This document shows, piece after piece, positions 63,222-64,000 of a DNA stretch of 64,000 bases. Location of the stretch: NCBI GenBank assembly GCA_041399205.1, contig JAWKTK010000003.1, positions 372,001-436,000 on the forward strand, read 5' to 3'. The notes below the pieces were generated by a model, which had not been told where the DNA came from, searched no databases, and worked only from the letters and a program-made list of their open reading frames with translations. Each line of letters begins with the position of its first letter. Positions within the stretch are counted from its first letter, which is position 1. Position numbers and translations under genes: made by a program. This stretch comes from JAGQOZ01 sp041399205. Its GTDB lineage: Bacteria > Planctomycetota > Planctomycetia > Pirellulales > Pirellulaceae.

Positions 63222-64000
63222 TGGCAAAACGGTTTTGGTCAGAACGCCGAGTCCTCATCACGGGCGCGTCCAGCGGTATCGGCGCCGCCGTCGCAGAACA
63301 ACTTGCGCGAAAAGACTGCTTTCTGGTGCTGACGGCTCGCCGCACCGAACGCTTGGAGTCACTCGCCGCAGCATTTGATTTGGACGCGGATCAGTATCTC
63401 TTGGTTCCCGGCGACATCACCGATCCGGCGCATCGAGCTCATTTGTTTTCCGTGATCGATGAAGAACTTGACGGCTTGGACGTGCTGATCAACAACGCAG
63501 GTGTCGGCGCCGTCGGTCCATTTGATCAAGCAGATGCGGAACGCTTGCGACACATCATGGAAGTCAACTTCTTTGCGCCGGTGGAGTTGATTCGCGAGTT
63601 GTTGCCGCTGCTGGAACGGTCAGATAGGCCAGTGATTGCGAACGTCGGTTCGGTCCTTTCGCAGTTTGCTGTGCCGGACAAAAGCGAATACTGCGCCAGC
63701 AAATTCGCGCTACGCGGCTTCAGCGAAGCGCTGCGGTACGAACTGCGGGAGGACGGTATTGCCGTGGTTAACTTTCATCCGAATACCACTCGTAGCGAAT
63801 TCTTCGACAATCTGGTCGATCAAGACGGCGAACTCAAGACCAACCCGCTCAGCATGTCGCCAGAAAAAGTAGCGGCCAAGCTGATCAAGGCGATCGAGCG
63901 TCGTTCGCCCGAAGTAACGTTAACGCTTTCGGGCAAGGCCGTTGTCTGGGCCAAACACCTAATTCCAAAGCTCACCGGTCGAGTTGTCGGCCGGCTCAGG
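63221..64000 (+). CDS. SDR-family oxidoreductase, C-terminus cut by window edge
   Basis: The ATG at 63221 shares its A with the hflX stop, so the genes are coupled. The frame is open to the end (260 codons). Classical SDR features are TGASSGIG (NAD(P)-binding, about 14-21), NNAG, the catalytic Ser in NVGSVLSQ and Tyr-x3-Lys in EYCASKFALRGFSEALRYE. A basic TARRTERL suggests NADP preference. The substrate is unknown; related genes are often called DltE-like or short-chain dehydrogenase of unknown role. Confidence 0.88.
   Translation, partial: MAKRFWSERRVLITGASSGIGAAVAEQLARKDCFLVLTARRTERLESLAAAFDLDADQYLLVPGDITDPAHRAHLFSVIDEELDGLDVLINNAGVGAVGPFDQADAERLRHIMEVNFFAPVELIRELLPLLERSDRPVIANVGSVLSQFAVPDKSEYCASKFALRGFSEALRYELREDGIAVVNFHPNTTRSEFFDNLVDQDGELKTNPLSMSPEKVAAKLIKAIERRSPEVTLTLSGKAVVWAKHLIPKLTGRVVGRLR

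Overview
The window reads as a chromosomal segment of a planctomycete, most likely from the Pirellulales. The evidence is the gene content. It includes a DUF1080 secreted protein, a PQQ-like propeller protein, an SLA1-homology (SHD1) protein and a MoxR/DUF58/BatA/VWA/DUF4175 cluster. A hotdog-ACP-hotdog cluster and the dispersed palindromes that give spurious SPTRQRG-type peptides point the same way. GC content is moderate and housekeeping genes are scattered among hypotheticals. The assignment is inference from family knowledge; no rRNA, tRNA, CRISPR array or complete insertion sequence was recognised.

Layout. 0-8 kb: ybeY (cut by the window edge), two CNNM/CorC-type membrane proteins, fabI, DUF1080 and PQQ secreted proteins, a SpoU methyltransferase and a VOC protein. 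8-15 kb: a repeat-rich spacer, a large secreted protein, and a MacB-like ATPase/permease/fusion-protein operon. 15.5-21.9 kb: a phosphate regulon (pstS-pstC-pstA-pstB-phoU-phoB) behind a TTAACA-N5-TTAACA PHO-box-like site. 22-39 kb: a secreted protein, then a long minus-strand cluster running MoxR, DUF58, BatA-like, VWA-like, DUF4175, coiled-coil, prenyltransferase-fold and thioredoxin-ended proteins. That cluster is interrupted by a repeat array and by a REP-associated transposase. 39-47 kb: a LysM protein, a secreted agmatine-deiminase-like protein, a hotdog/ACP cluster and PTS enzyme I. 47-53.6 kb: purU-like, a Fis-type regulator, a family 2 glycosyltransferase, folK, panC and lgt, nearly all broken by small indels. 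54-64 kb: an SHD1 protein, speA, a hypothetical, purA, uppS, cdsA, hflX and an SDR gene that runs off the end.

The most unusual part is the Pst system. PstS appears to be circularly permuted: the usual C-terminal half comes first, directly after a lipoprotein signal, and the usual N-terminal half follows. PstA carries an N-terminal extension of about 140 residues. PstB consists of two ATPase domains in one frame with complementary motif losses: domain 1 lacks the Q-loop Gln and the switch His, and domain 2 lacks a normal signature. One ATP site would therefore be degenerate and one canonical. Whether the two domains are a true fusion or two genes joined by indel errors cannot be settled from this sequence.

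Sequence quality matters here. fabI, phoB and cdsA each carry one or two apparent single-base indels, and the 47.1-52.9 kb stretch carries many across neighbouring housekeeping genes. This looks more like local consensus error than gene decay. Indels cannot produce the PstS rearrangement.
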